A stretch of DNA of 34,113 nt from an uncultured Paludibacter sp. (GCA_937927845.1 CALFXE010000072.1:1-34113); one strand, 5' to 3'; positions 17,387-26,844 are shown, counted from the stretch's first letter. Numbers and translations: made by a program. The notes: generated by a model not told the origin, from the sequence alone.

Positions 17387-18598
17387 ATGAAGACAATTGT
17401 TAAAATGAGATTTGTATTGATTATTATTCCATTTATGCTATTGCAAGTTTCTTGTAATCAACATGGAGCGACACGTGAAATAAGCTATAATGCAGAAGAA
17501 GTTATAAAATGCCTGAACTGCGATGTCAAGGATTTACAGTTTGAAGAAGCTGATATGCTTTTTCAGGATATGGAAATTGTAAAATTAGAAACATCAAACT
17601 CTTGTTTAATCGGTACAATAGAACAAATAGAGGTTGTTGATAATGATATATTTATTTTTGATAACCATAAAAATATATTTCGATTCAGTAAAAAAGATGG
17701 GACTTTTTTGAACAAGATAGGGTTTGAAGGGCAAGGTCCCGGCGAATACATAGGAATACGCGGTTTCAGTATCAATAAGAAATTGAACGTTATTTCAGTT
17801 GTGTGTATAAGTAAAATGGCAATTATCACATATGATTTTCAAGGTAACCATATATCCTCACAAAAAGTTCCGGCTGAAGTTTTTGGCGATATATCGTATG
17901 CAGTTTACACACAGGATGGTAGTATGTTTATAAATAATCATATGTACTTAGAACCTTTTGTTGCTTATATATCATTCAATCCGGATAATAAGAAGACTCA
18001 AGATATTTTTACATATGAATTTTTTGGACAAAGAGATTATATGATGTCTTTTTCTACTCATCCTATTGCCGAGTTTGAGGATGGTTTACATTTTATTATG
18101 CCTGTAGAACATGTTGTGTATGAGTATAAGCGAGGAAATATACGAGCGCAATACGAGATTGAAATACCTTGGAAACTTGTGGATCGAGAACAGGTGGCGA
18201 AGAACGAAAATCCATTATTTGTCGGAGCCACTTTGGTAGCTATGAATACGAATACATTTTCGGGTTTTAATGCTATTTTCCAGACGAAAAATAAAATGCT
18301 ATTGAATTTCACAGACCCCCAAGCTAAACAATCTTTTATTTTGATAGATAAAGAAACTAAAGAGGGTACTTATTATCATTATTCTACACATCCATATGGC
18401 AAAAATCCCTTTTTTAAAGTGCTAAGTTGTACAGAAGAGTATTTTATTTCGGAGCTGCATCCAAATATGATGAATATGATGTATAGCTGGATGTTTAGTT
18501 CGGAAAAGATAAAGGATGTAAAAAACAAAGTATTACAAGATGCCCTTAATCAAATGAGTGTAGAGGATAATCCTTATCTTATTTTTTATAAACAATAA
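17387..18598 (+). CDS. 6-bladed beta-propeller lipoprotein 2
   Basis: The 403-aa protein has a long hydrophobic leader ending LQVSC (Cys23). The conserved N-terminal segment VKLETSNSCLIGTIEQI lies at 66-82 and GPGEY at 117-121. The tail reads EDNPYLIFYKQ. Two additional Cys (C42, C45, in KCLNC) lie in the mature N-terminal arm and could form a disulfide or bind metal; the siblings lack this pair. A 140-bp gap separates it from the first propeller gene, with no hairpin or -7 box noticed, so both probably share one transcript. Substrate or partner unknown. Confidence 0.85.
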   Translation: MKTIVKMRFVLIIIPFMLLQVSCNQHGATREISYNAEEVIKCLNCDVKDLQFEEADMLFQDMEIVKLETSNSCLIGTIEQIEVVDNDIFIFDNHKNIFRFSKKDGTFLNKIGFEGQGPGEYIGIRGFSINKKLNVISVVCISKMAIITYDFQGNHISSQKVPAEVFGDISYAVYTQDGSMFINNHMYLEPFVAYISFNPDNKKTQDIFTYEFFGQRDYMMSFSTHPIAEFEDGLHFIMPVEHVVYEYKRGNIRAQYEIEIPWKLVDREQVAKNENPLFVGATLVAMNTNTFSGFNAIFQTKNKMLLNFTDPQAKQSFILIDKETKEGTYYHYSTHPYGKNPFFKVLSCTEEYFISELHPNMMNMMYSWMFSSEKIKDVKNKVLQDALNQMSVEDNPYLIFYKQ

Positions 18599-18669
18599 TT
18601 AAGGTGTTTAATAAATGATCAAATAGCTAAACATATTTGCATATTATCATATTAACATATAATTTACAC

Positions 18670-18956
18670 ATGAAACACATTATTAATACCTTACTTTTAG
18701 TCATACCCTTTTTATATTCCTGCACTTCATCACCTGTTAAAAACAAAATGTCAGGTGCAGAGGAAATAGTGATAGACGCTCAAAATCAAAAGTTTTTGAT
18801 TTTTCGGCTTATTACCTGATGATAAATAAAGAAGAATGGTACAAGCATGAACTTGACAGACAGTTTTTAGAAGATATGTATGGTGATTTGACAATAGATT
18901 CCAATCCGGTATTGGTTTTATGTCATTTAAATGAGAAAATAGGGTGTGAGGAGTAA
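18670..18956 (+). pseudogene. Propeller remnant: N- and C-termini joined by deletion
   Basis: The first about 120 bp encode a lipoprotein start almost identical to that of the intact gene at 29080 (both have SCTSSP, NKM, GAEEIVIDAQNQ). After IDAQNQ the sequence jumps, out of frame, to DNA encoding VFDFSAYYLMINKEEW and the tail DSNPVLVLCHLNEKIGCEE, matching that gene's last about 60 residues. The translated N-part stops at 18819. Roughly 900 bp of the middle is missing, with a frameshift at the junction near 18790. Only a 49-residue secreted stub could be made. It arose by an internal deletion in a close paralogue of the 29080 gene. Confidence 0.88.
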
Positions 18957-18973
18957 AATAACAAATTAAAGAT

Positions 18974-20128
18974 ATGAAAGGGAAAAACTTATATTTATTG
19001 TTTTTATTGACATGTTTTACTTTGATTTCTTGTAACAAAAGAAACAGCAACGAAGTGTTTCAAGGTGCAATTTCTTGTGAAAATATAAAAATAGATATAT
19101 TAAAAGATGATTTGTTTCCGGTAGATTTTATACAAAACTGTAAAGTGGTAAGATTGGAGACAAATGAAAGTTCTTTGATTGGAGAAATGAAAAAAATAAT
19201 TGTTACTTCCGATCGAATTTTTATTATGGATTCGGATGTAACTCAGTCATTATTTGTATTCGACCGGGAAGGAAAGTATATAATGAAAATAGGAACAAGA
19301 GGTAACGGACCTGGCGAGTATTATTCTGTAAATGACTTTTTTGTTGATGAGAATAAACAACAAATTTCTATTTATGATGGTAATGTTAGAAAAGTGTTTT
19401 ACTATGATTGGTATGGAAAATACCTTAAAGTGCATCACTTCAAAGAGATATGGATGAATGCTTGTTATCCGCTTGATTCAACTTGTTTTGCACTTGATTT
19501 TACAAGAACTGCATTAGGAAGAAACAAATTCCATCTTCAATTATCAACGACAGAAAATCAGATGTATTATTACTATAAACCACTTAAATATAATTATCAA
19601 TATACAAATAATACCAATATTGCTTTTTATAAAGGAATAGAAACTGTGTTTTATGTTCCTGTTCGCTGCGATACTATTTTCTGTATATCGACTACAGGTA
19701 TCGACAAAGGATATGCTATTGATTTTGGAGAACAAACATTACCATCTAATTTTCAAGATAGATATAAAGGTATGGAGCAGGCAGATGTGCTGTTAAACTC
19801 TAATTATTGTTATGGTATAAAGAATGTTCTTGAAACAGATGGCTTGTTGTGTTTTACGTTTAAATATGGAATGATGAGTGTCCTATGTATATATGAGAAA
19901 GCAACTCGTAAAATTTACATCAGGTTGCCGTATCTCCCGGTTCCAATCACTTCTTATGAAAATTATTTGATTGGATATGGTGAGTCACATGTTTATCAAG
20001 AAATCAAACATGCCGGACAAGAAGTAATCAAAGAGTATAAAAATGCTTTTGGAGAAGAAGTATTTGACATGGTTACGAATATAGATGCTAATGAAAATCC
20101 TATTATATTTTTTATGAAACGAACATGA
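18974..20128 (+). CDS. 6-bladed beta-propeller lipoprotein 3
   Basis: The 384-aa protein has a signal ending LISC (Cys20), then VVRLETNESSLIGEMKKI (58-75) and the signature GPGEY at 112-116, followed by YSVNDFFVDE. The tail is NENPIIFFMKRT, a variant of the shared DNP ending. The start at 18974 lies 17 bp after the remnant pseudogene stop, and an ATG with a standard signal peptide follows at once, so no other start is needed. It is flanked on both sides by fragments of a different propeller paralogue. No function can be assigned beyond the family. Confidence 0.85.
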   Translation: MKGKNLYLLFLLTCFTLISCNKRNSNEVFQGAISCENIKIDILKDDLFPVDFIQNCKVVRLETNESSLIGEMKKIIVTSDRIFIMDSDVTQSLFVFDREGKYIMKIGTRGNGPGEYYSVNDFFVDENKQQISIYDGNVRKVFYYDWYGKYLKVHHFKEIWMNACYPLDSTCFALDFTRTALGRNKFHLQLSTTENQMYYYYKPLKYNYQYTNNTNIAFYKGIETVFYVPVRCDTIFCISTTGIDKGYAIDFGEQTLPSNFQDRYKGMEQADVLLNSNYCYGIKNVLETDGLLCFTFKYGMMSVLCIYEKATRKIYIRLPYLPVPITSYENYLIGYGESHVYQEIKHAGQEVIKEYKNAFGEEVFDMVTNIDANENPIIFFMKRT

Positions 20129-20150
20129 CAATAAATCAACGCCCAAGCAA

Positions 20151-20318
20151 ATGAAAACTTTTGTAGTTTATTCTCATGCAAATAAGAAAGTGTTTTTCAG
20201 TACAGATCAATGGAGTTATCCCTTATTTTCATTTTTGAAGAATCTCTCTCCGTATGCTCGTTATGGAGATAATACGATAGTTTTTGATGTTTTGTTTTAT
20301 AAATTAAGAACCTTTTAA
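20151..20318 (+). pseudogene. Internal fragment of a propeller gene
   Basis: A 55-residue frame reads VVYSHANKKVFFSTDQ, then PLF.FLK.L.P.ARYGDN and VFDV. This matches residues about 305-350 of the intact 29080-type protein (VVYSHSKKQTFFSTDQ, PLFPFLKGLAPHARYGDN). It has an ATG at 20151 but no signal peptide, and it diverges to a stop after VFDV. It corresponds to the stretch just before the C-terminal piece kept in the pseudogene at 18670, so the two may derive from one broken gene or from two paralogues. Confidence 0.8.
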
Positions 20319-20329
20319 AAATCAGAAAT

Positions 20330-21233
20330 ATGAATGTAATGAATTTATGTAAATGGCTGTTATTGGGTATGTTTGTCATTTTACTCGCTTGTAATTCAAA
20401 TACCAATAAACCTGTAAATCCCGATAAACCTGTATTAACATACCAGGACGGAGTATATACAATCGATTTAAATCAACTAACAGATGTGGATACCATAACA
20501 ATCCACTATTCATCAATAGTTGAAAAGATAGAAATTATTGCACTTGAAAATCAAGAAGGAGCATTAATGGGGAATATTAATAAAATGCAGATTTCGGATG
20601 ATACCATTTTTATTTTAGACACGATGATTGCAAAGAAAATACTTGTCTTCAACATGGATGGCAAGTATATACAACAAATCGGAAAATTTGGGCGTGGTCC
20701 GGGAGAGTATTTACAAATTATGGATTTCACTGTCAATGAAAAGGACAAGCAGATTGTGGTTTTAGATGTAGGTAATAAAATTCACACTTACAGTATACAT
20801 ACAGGGGAATATCTTCGCACCCTCAATTTTGAAAATGATAATATTGGTGTGTATGCGATACAATATGCCAATGATAAACTTTATGCCGCAATAAGAAATT
20901 TTAATAAAGACAATCAATCATGCATGTTATTGGAAATGGATTATCATACAGGAGAGCAAACGAAGCAGTTAATCAATGAATCTGCCAATAATAAAGCATT
21001 TAATACAAATTTTAATTTGAACAATTCGCCTTTTATTCAAAGCGCAGTGGACAAACCTGTTTTTAACCGCCCATTTATGGATACTGTATTTGCTGTTAGG
21101 AACGAAGGGGTATTTTTCTCAATTTACCAATGTGGTAGGTCGAAATGCATATACGAAGAAAATAGAGGATTTTTTCAAAACTATGTCGGAAGACTCAAAT
21201 CCTATCATTTTTTTTTATAAGTATAAAAAGTAA
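20330..21233 (+). pseudogene. Truncated, frameshifted propeller lipoprotein
   Basis: The frame starting at 20330 encodes a normal lipoprotein start (Cys21 in ILLAC) and blade region with GPGEY at 123-127. It runs to about residue 262 (DTVFAVRNEGVFFS), then becomes unlike the family and stops at 21220 (296 aa). In the next frame the same DNA encodes an authentic family ending, KKIEDFFKTM then EDSNPIIFFYKYKK, stopping at 21233. The full-length siblings are about 100 residues longer. An internal deletion of some 200-300 bp with a frameshift near 21110-21130 explains both. A 296-aa product with one or two missing blades may still be made. Confidence 0.8.
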
Positions 21234-21302
21234 AATGAATATGTTTTATACTATAAAAAATGAATGGTTTAACAAATTTTTATAAAAATAAATTATAAAC
21301 AG

Positions 21303-22817
21303 ATGAGAAAAATATTAATTGTAGCGATAGTCATTTTTGTTTGTAGTTGTAGCGATAAACAAGAACAGTTTACAAATATTGAATTAAATAGCAATTTAAA
21401 AGAACTTTATGCCAAAAAGCATTTTGTTTCAACGGAAATGCTCAGACCCTCTAAAATATATTTGTACAATGACAAATTAGTAGTGTTTGATGATCAGCAA
21501 AAAGATGTTTTTAAGGTTTTTGGTAGAGAAAAATTAAACTTCTTCTATTCTTTTGGAAGTGTTGGTCTTGGTCCGGACGAATTTGTCATGCTTGATAAAG
21601 AATCTGTTAATATTAGTGATTATTTTGAGATAATGGACAAAAATAAATTGTTTTATTTTCAATTGACAGATTCTGGTGCAATACAAGCAAAAAGAAATGA
21701 TTTAATTATTACAAAATACTACCCAATCCACAACTTAAAGAAAATAACAACAGATTTATATATTTTTGATAACAATAACCATCAAAATTACACTCATGAG
21801 TTTAGGACTTTTGATTTAATTAGTAAAAAGGAAGATGCTTTCTCCAAAACCCCCGATTGGAGCAGAGATTTAATGAATGAGCCCAGCTATAAGAAAAGTA
21901 CCGTATATTCAAAGTCTATTTGTTATAATAATGATAAAATAGCTGTGTTTTATTATCATTATCCTGTTTTTAAGATATACTCTAAAAACTTGGAGCTTCT
22001 TAGTCAAGGTCTTGTTGAATACCCTTATAGCAGTTTAGATAAAATAGACACCAAGCGTGTGTTTTTCACAGAGTCGTATGCCACCGACAAATACATATAT
22101 GTAATGTGGATAGATAATTCAAAGAGAAATGTAGAACGAAATATTCATAATTTCAAGCCTGAGCTTTTGGTTTTTGATTGGAATGGTTTTTTGGTTGATA
22201 ATTATCTTTTGGATCAACCGATTATAACTTTTGCTGTATCACATGACAACACCAAACTATATGCAGTTTCATTTAAAGAGGAAGATCTCAATGTACTGTA
22301 TGGGTATGATTTGCCTGAAATTAAAGTTCAGACAAAGAATGAGTATCACAACATAAAAAACAAGTATTATTCTCTTGATATGTTAAATGGATATTTCTTT
22401 TCTAATGAGAAAGAGAAAAACTTAGTGTGTAATTTACATGGTAATACTGTAAATAGTAATTATTTTGGACAGCGAAAAGGGAAGATACACAAAGATTTAG
22501 AGTCGATAAATATTAACCTTTATTTCAATGAATCATTGAGTTTGGATTTAGAAAAAGATATGTGGAGATTATTAAATTTAGACAGTTTGAAAGTAGAATT
22601 GGATAAGTTTTTTGTAAATGACAGAATAGTCTTTCATATAAAGTATATGGTAGAGTCAGATGACTATGACGGAAATAAACATATTCTTCATTTTAACACA
22701 TTTATGTTTTATGTTGATAACTCTATAGTTGATATTTCTATCTGTTCCAAAACCGCTGATGTTGATGGATATCAAGATAGTTTTAAGAGGATGATAGAAT
22801 CATTTATTCTTCTTTAA
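21303..22817 (+). CDS. TolB-like 6-bladed propeller lipoprotein, 504 aa
   Basis: This longer member has a lipoprotein signal ending VCSC (Cys16). It resembles the 'TolB-like 6-blade propeller-like' (BF2867-type) branch of these Bacteroidota proteins: RPSKIYLYNDKLVVFDDQ at 48-65, FGSVGLGPDEFV at about 84-95 with GPDEF in place of GPGEY, and further blade strands such as PELLVFDWNGFLVDNY. It lacks the LET segment and the DNP tail. A C-terminal region of about 120 residues after the propeller contains several strands and ends SFKRMIESFILL; I do not recognise it. An N-terminal stub of a close relative lies at 31472. It is followed by the TlpA-like gene after 175 bp. Confidence 0.8.
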   Translation: MRKILIVAIVIFVCSCSDKQEQFTNIELNSNLKELYAKKHFVSTEMLRPSKIYLYNDKLVVFDDQQKDVFKVFGREKLNFFYSFGSVGLGPDEFVMLDKESVNISDYFEIMDKNKLFYFQLTDSGAIQAKRNDLIITKYYPIHNLKKITTDLYIFDNNNHQNYTHEFRTFDLISKKEDAFSKTPDWSRDLMNEPSYKKSTVYSKSICYNNDKIAVFYYHYPVFKIYSKNLELLSQGLVEYPYSSLDKIDTKRVFFTESYATDKYIYVMWIDNSKRNVERNIHNFKPELLVFDWNGFLVDNYLLDQPIITFAVSHDNTKLYAVSFKEEDLNVLYGYDLPEIKVQTKNEYHNIKNKYYSLDMLNGYFFSNEKEKNLVCNLHGNTVNSNYFGQRKGKIHKDLESININLYFNESLSLDLEKDMWRLLNLDSLKVELDKFFVNDRIVFHIKYMVESDDYDGNKHILHFNTFMFYVDNSIVDISICSKTADVDGYQDSFKRMIESFILL

Positions 22818-22992
22818 TACAGTACTTAATAAATTTCAATTTGAAACGCAACAATCTAACAATGGAAAGAAAATAATTGGCAAAACACAAATTAAGTTAG
22901 AAAACTCAGCGTGATTTAGGAATTTTTTTGTTTTATTTGTAACCAAGAACAAACGAGGTAAAGAAAATGACCATTTTAAAAATATAATTATC

Positions 22993-25209
22993 ATGAAGAA
23001 AACAATTTTATCTATTCTATTTTTGGTGTTTGCTCTAACACCTGTATTGGGAAAAAATCGCGTAATCGACAATCCTGCTTATGAAGTGAAAAATTCCGGC
23101 ATTGACAATATTGTCAAGATTGAGCTTTCAAAAACTGCCACACGTGTATATGTAAAAACTACTTTTTTACCCAATTGGTGGATAAAATTCCCGACAACAA
23201 CTTTCATTGAACCTGAAGGTAGTAATGAAAAACTATTTGCAACCGGAATTGAAAGAGGTGAATTCGATAAGGAAATTTATATGCCGGCTTCAGGTGATTC
23301 TTTATTTGTATTGACATTTCCACCTTTGGATAAATCGGTGAAAAAGTTTAATTACGGAGAAGATAAAAAAACGATGATTTTCGGCATATCATTAGGAAAA
23401 AGCAAAACGGAGAAAAAAAGGCTTAAGAACGAAGTCCCTGATCACATTCAGACGTGGTTGAGTGAGGAACTCGAAAATGCGACACTAAAGGAAGAATTAC
23501 CTGATTATCAGTCAGATAATTTTTTTACATACCAACCAGGTCGTTTAGTTGGATACATCAAAGGTTACGATCCCCGTTTAGGTTTCAGTACAGGAATAAT
23601 TTATGCAAGCAATGTTATTACACGTGAAGATTATCCGGTTTCTCTGAATATTCATCCTAACGGACGTTTTGAAGCGGATATTCCCATGCAACATCCTACC
23701 TCTTTTTATTTGAGTATTAACGATAAACCTTTTCTTTTTTATATGGAACCCGGACATACTTTGGCGATGATCTTGGATTGGGAAGAATTCTTGATTGCCG
23801 ACCGGTTGCGCAACACCCAATATAAATTTAAAAATACTGAGTTTATAGGAACGTTGGCTGAAATTAATAGTGAATTGTCGAAAATAGAACTCAGAACAGA
23901 TAATTGGAGGGAAAAAGAAGAGAAGCAAAAAACACTGAATCCGGCTGAATATAAAACTCACGAACAGATGTCTCTCAATGAAAACTTAGAGTTTATCCAT
24001 CAAAAATCGACAGAACATTCTTTGTCTGAAAAAACAGTTGCTCTATTAACAAACGAAGCTTTTTTAGTATATGGAGAAAATCATTTAGATTATGTAATGA
24101 GTCGCGAAAGGTTATCACGGGAAGATCCTGATAATCAAATTTTCAAATCACCTATCCCTGATGACTACTACGATTTCTTACAACAAATGTCGTTGAATGA
24201 CCAGGTTTTGTTGACTTCAGTGAATTCATCCAGTTTTATCAATCGGTTTGAATATTGCGAACCTTTTTTCGCTGTATGGACACAATTGACTTTTAGTCCG
24301 GAAAAAACTTTTATCAGGTACTTGGAAGAAGAACATAAGGATACATGGACAGACGAAGATGAAAAAATAAAAACAATTCAGGAGCAGTTAAATTTGATAC
24401 AAGATAAAAATGAAAGAATAAAATACTACGAAGCAAATAAAACGACTTTCGAAGCATTCGAAGCATTCGAAGAAAGACATAAAAGCGAAAGAGAACTTTA
24501 CAACCAATATTTTGAAACTCAATTTAAAGCTCATCAAAAAGAACTAAATATAAAAGAAATCCGGCTGCGTGATTCCATTTTTACAAATGTTTTACATCTC
24601 ACGAAGCCAAACCTGATTTACGATATTACAAAAGTACGTAGATTGGAGTTTGATTTTAAAAAATTACTGACCAGAGAAGATGCTGAAGAAATTCTTTTTG
24701 CAACAACAAGAGATATTCAAAATCCTTTCGTAATCAAGGAAGCCTTTAGAATGTATAATCAGGCTTATCCCGAAGATAACAAAACTACATACGATTTACC
24801 CGAGACAGAAGGTGGAATATTATTCGGTAAGATGGTAGCACCGCTAAAAGGAAAATATATTGTGGTTGATTTTTGGGAGTCATGGTGCGGTCCTTGTATT
24901 GCAGGAATCAAGGACAACAAGACATTGCGGGAGAGACTAAAGGACAGCAACGATATCACTTTCCTTTTTATCTGTAGTGAGGATACACCGGAAGATACAT
25001 ACAAAGAATATGTTGAAGAACAAGGACTTGAGAACAGCCATCGTCTGACAAAAGACCAATATATCAGGATGCGGGAATTGTTCAAGTTTAATGGCATTCC
25101 GCACTATGAATATGTTAATCGCGAAGGTCAAATGATGACTAAAGGCTTGGATATAGACCGTCTGGAAAGTTCTTTAAATAATTTATTAAGAGAAGAAAAC
25201 GAAAAATAG
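22993..25209 (+). CDS. Large TlpA-like thioredoxin-fold protein
   Basis: The 738-aa protein begins with a Sec signal without a lipobox (ALTPVLG then K). A long N-terminal part of about 600 residues contains beta-rich stretches and a charged helical region. At the end lies a thioredoxin domain: VVDFWESWCGPC with redox-active C632 and C635, and the cis-Pro loop FNGIPHYEYV near 694. Such proteins act in the periplasm as thiol-disulfide reductases; the N-terminal part resembles the DUF4369-bearing TlpA group of Bacteroidota only in general layout. It carries a small in-frame repeat, FEAFEAFEE. As last gene before repeat copy 2 it likely closes the first operon. The propellers have few conserved Cys, so they are not obvious substrates. 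Confidence 0.85.
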   Translation: MKKTILSILFLVFALTPVLGKNRVIDNPAYEVKNSGIDNIVKIELSKTATRVYVKTTFLPNWWIKFPTTTFIEPEGSNEKLFATGIERGEFDKEIYMPASGDSLFVLTFPPLDKSVKKFNYGEDKKTMIFGISLGKSKTEKKRLKNEVPDHIQTWLSEELENATLKEELPDYQSDNFFTYQPGRLVGYIKGYDPRLGFSTGIIYASNVITREDYPVSLNIHPNGRFEADIPMQHPTSFYLSINDKPFLFYMEPGHTLAMILDWEEFLIADRLRNTQYKFKNTEFIGTLAEINSELSKIELRTDNWREKEEKQKTLNPAEYKTHEQMSLNENLEFIHQKSTEHSLSEKTVALLTNEAFLVYGENHLDYVMSRERLSREDPDNQIFKSPIPDDYYDFLQQMSLNDQVLLTSVNSSSFINRFEYCEPFFAVWTQLTFSPEKTFIRYLEEEHKDTWTDEDEKIKTIQEQLNLIQDKNERIKYYEANKTTFEAFEAFEERHKSERELYNQYFETQFKAHQKELNIKEIRLRDSIFTNVLHLTKPNLIYDITKVRRLEFDFKKLLTREDAEEILFATTRDIQNPFVIKEAFRMYNQAYPEDNKTTYDLPETEGGILFGKMVAPLKGKYIVVDFWESWCGPCIAGIKDNKTLRERLKDSNDITFLFICSEDTPEDTYKEYVEEQGLENSHRLTKDQYIRMRELFKFNGIPHYEYVNREGQMMTKGLDIDRLESSLNNLLREENEK

Positions 25210-25245
25210 TTTTTTATTTACCGGTAATTTACAATCACTCAGATT

Positions 25246-25414
25246 ATGTATAAAAATTATTTCTTAACATGTGTGCTGACCTTTATCATTATGTTGAGCT
25301 CATGCTCTAAGGACAAAATTGAATCAGTTTATTAGTCCTGATTTGCTTGATGATTATGGCCGTTTACTATTGGATAACGTACATCCCGAAGATAATCCAT
25401 TTGTAATTAAGTAA
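25246..25414 (+). pseudogene. Propeller remnant: signal peptide joined to C-terminal tail
   Basis: The ATG at 25246 opens a lipoprotein start, MYKNYFLTCVLTFIIMLSSC, that stops at 25335. In the next frame the DNA encodes PDLLDDYGRLLLDNV followed by PEDNPFVIK and a TAA at 25412-25414. EDNP is the C-terminal tail of the propeller family. The middle of the gene, about 1 kb, has been lost. The final AAGTAA is also the first 6 bp of repeat copy 2, so the regulatory repeat begins exactly at the stop codon of the dead gene. Confidence 0.8.
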
Positions 25415-25587
25415 CCTTTTGTGCCAAAGTAGTATTATTTTGTGCCAAAATACAAAGTTTTTACGTTTTACACACCCCTATATTATAATATTAATTAAAT
25501 TTACCCCCCGATAATTTTAATACTTTAATAAAACTCTAATAAATTTATAGAATACCTAATCGAATACCATTGCGAATATTGTAAAAC
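25409..25587 (+). promoter_or_regulatory. Repeated leader/promoter region, copy 2
   Basis: Interrupted palindromes lie at 25417-25429 (TTTTGTGCCAAAG) and 25438-25450 (TTTTGTGCCAAAA), again 21 bp apart. The -7-like box TAAATTTA (25496-25503) is again 45 bp after the second. Conservation with copy 3 continues through AACTCTAATAAATTTATAGA to TACCATT and AATATTGTAAAAC (25575-25587). The next ATG is at 25624, giving a leader of about 115 nt. It starts the second propeller operon. Confidence 0.72.
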
Positions 25588-25623
25588 TATAATATTAAAT
25601 TAACTAACAAAAATATTCTACGA

Positions 25624-26844
25624 ATGAAAACACGAAGCTATTTTTTTATTTTTTGTTTTTTGTCATTTATCGGTTGCCAAAAGACAACAAGATTACAGAG
25701 TGATTTTAACGCTGTTGTGATTGAGGTCAATCCTGCTGATGCTGCACAAGATGTCAATCTTTCTAATATTTTTTCTACCATCGATTATGTGGAGCTGGAA
25801 ACCGAAGATGAATACTTAATTGGTGAAGTTTCACAGATGTTAGTCTATAATGACAGGTATTATATATTGGATGAAAATATCACACAATCCATATTTTGTT
25901 TTGATATAGAAGGTAAATTTATTTTCAAAATAGATGCAATTGGCAATGGACCCGATGAATATTTGAACCCTGCTTCTATTGCAATTAACGATACAGAACA
26001 AAAGCTTTTGATTTATTGTGATAAGTCGAGCCGTGTGTTAAGCTATGATTTAGATGGAAAGTATCTTTCAACTTCCCGTATCGGCTTTATTGCTACCAGG
26101 ATGGCTTTTTTGAAGGATAATCATTATGCCTTTTTCTGCGACTATAATACCTCAAATGTCCAGTATCATGAAAATCACAGTCTTCCCAACCTTATAATAA
26201 CAGACAAGAATTTTAAAGTTGCAAAAACAAATTTATTTTTTCCCGAGACAGTCAATTTCTCGGCAATCTCCATGCTGCCTAAAAACTTTGATAATGCAGA
26301 AGAACTCTCGCTATTGGTTCCATATAATGATACCATTTACCATATCACTCCCGATGAGTTGATTCGAGCTTTTTACATGGATTTTGGCAAATATAAGAAA
26401 GATAAGGCTTGTATCTCATCACTTTTCGATGCAACTCTTGATCACGAAGATATAAATACGATCATGACAAACAAATGCAATATGGTAATTAAAACGGAAT
26501 CTGAAGATGCCCTGTTTTTTATATACTTATGCGGCTATAAATGTTATTATGCGTTTTATAAAAAACAAGACAAGATCTTGTATCAAACTTATATAGATTT
26601 CACTAATGAAGTCAATAAGATTGACTATCCATTTAAGAATGATATAGATGGTTCTCCTTTTACGACACCGTTTTATGCATATAAAGATAAATTTTATGGT
26701 GTTGTTACTCCGGATAAGTTACAACAGTATTCCACAAAGATTTTACAGGATGAGAATCTGATTAGCAAAGAAAAGATTACGCCGATATTAAACAGCACAT
26801 CACCCTACAATAACCCTGTAATTGTTGTATATACATTAAATTGA
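25624..26844 (+). CDS. 6-bladed beta-propeller lipoprotein 4
   Basis: The 406-aa protein has a signal ending SFIGC (Cys18), then VELETEDEYLIGEVSQM (56-72) and GPDEY at 109-113, where Asp replaces the usual Gly. Regular blade strands follow, including DGKYLSTSRIGF. The tail YNNPVIVVYTLN keeps the family NP ending. It is the first gene after repeat copy 2, so it should be the most 5' gene of the second operon. No acidic stretch follows the lipidated Cys, so anchoring toward the periplasm is more likely than surface display. Confidence 0.85.
   Translation: MKTRSYFFIFCFLSFIGCQKTTRLQSDFNAVVIEVNPADAAQDVNLSNIFSTIDYVELETEDEYLIGEVSQMLVYNDRYYILDENITQSIFCFDIEGKFIFKIDAIGNGPDEYLNPASIAINDTEQKLLIYCDKSSRVLSYDLDGKYLSTSRIGFIATRMAFLKDNHYAFFCDYNTSNVQYHENHSLPNLIITDKNFKVAKTNLFFPETVNFSAISMLPKNFDNAEELSLLVPYNDTIYHITPDELIRAFYMDFGKYKKDKACISSLFDATLDHEDINTIMTNKCNMVIKTESEDALFFIYLCGYKCYYAFYKKQDKILYQTYIDFTNEVNKIDYPFKNDIDGSPFTTPFYAYKDKFYGVVTPDKLQQYSTKILQDENLISKEKITPILNSTSPYNNPVIVVYTLN

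Noticed and set aside
23578..23961. A 127-codon frame antisense to the TlpA-like gene
   Set aside because: The sense strand has a convincing complete protein; the antisense product has no recognisable domain.
25218..25227. TTACCGGTAA palindrome after the TlpA-like gene as a terminator
   Set aside because: It has no loop and no T-tract, so it is not a convincing terminator.
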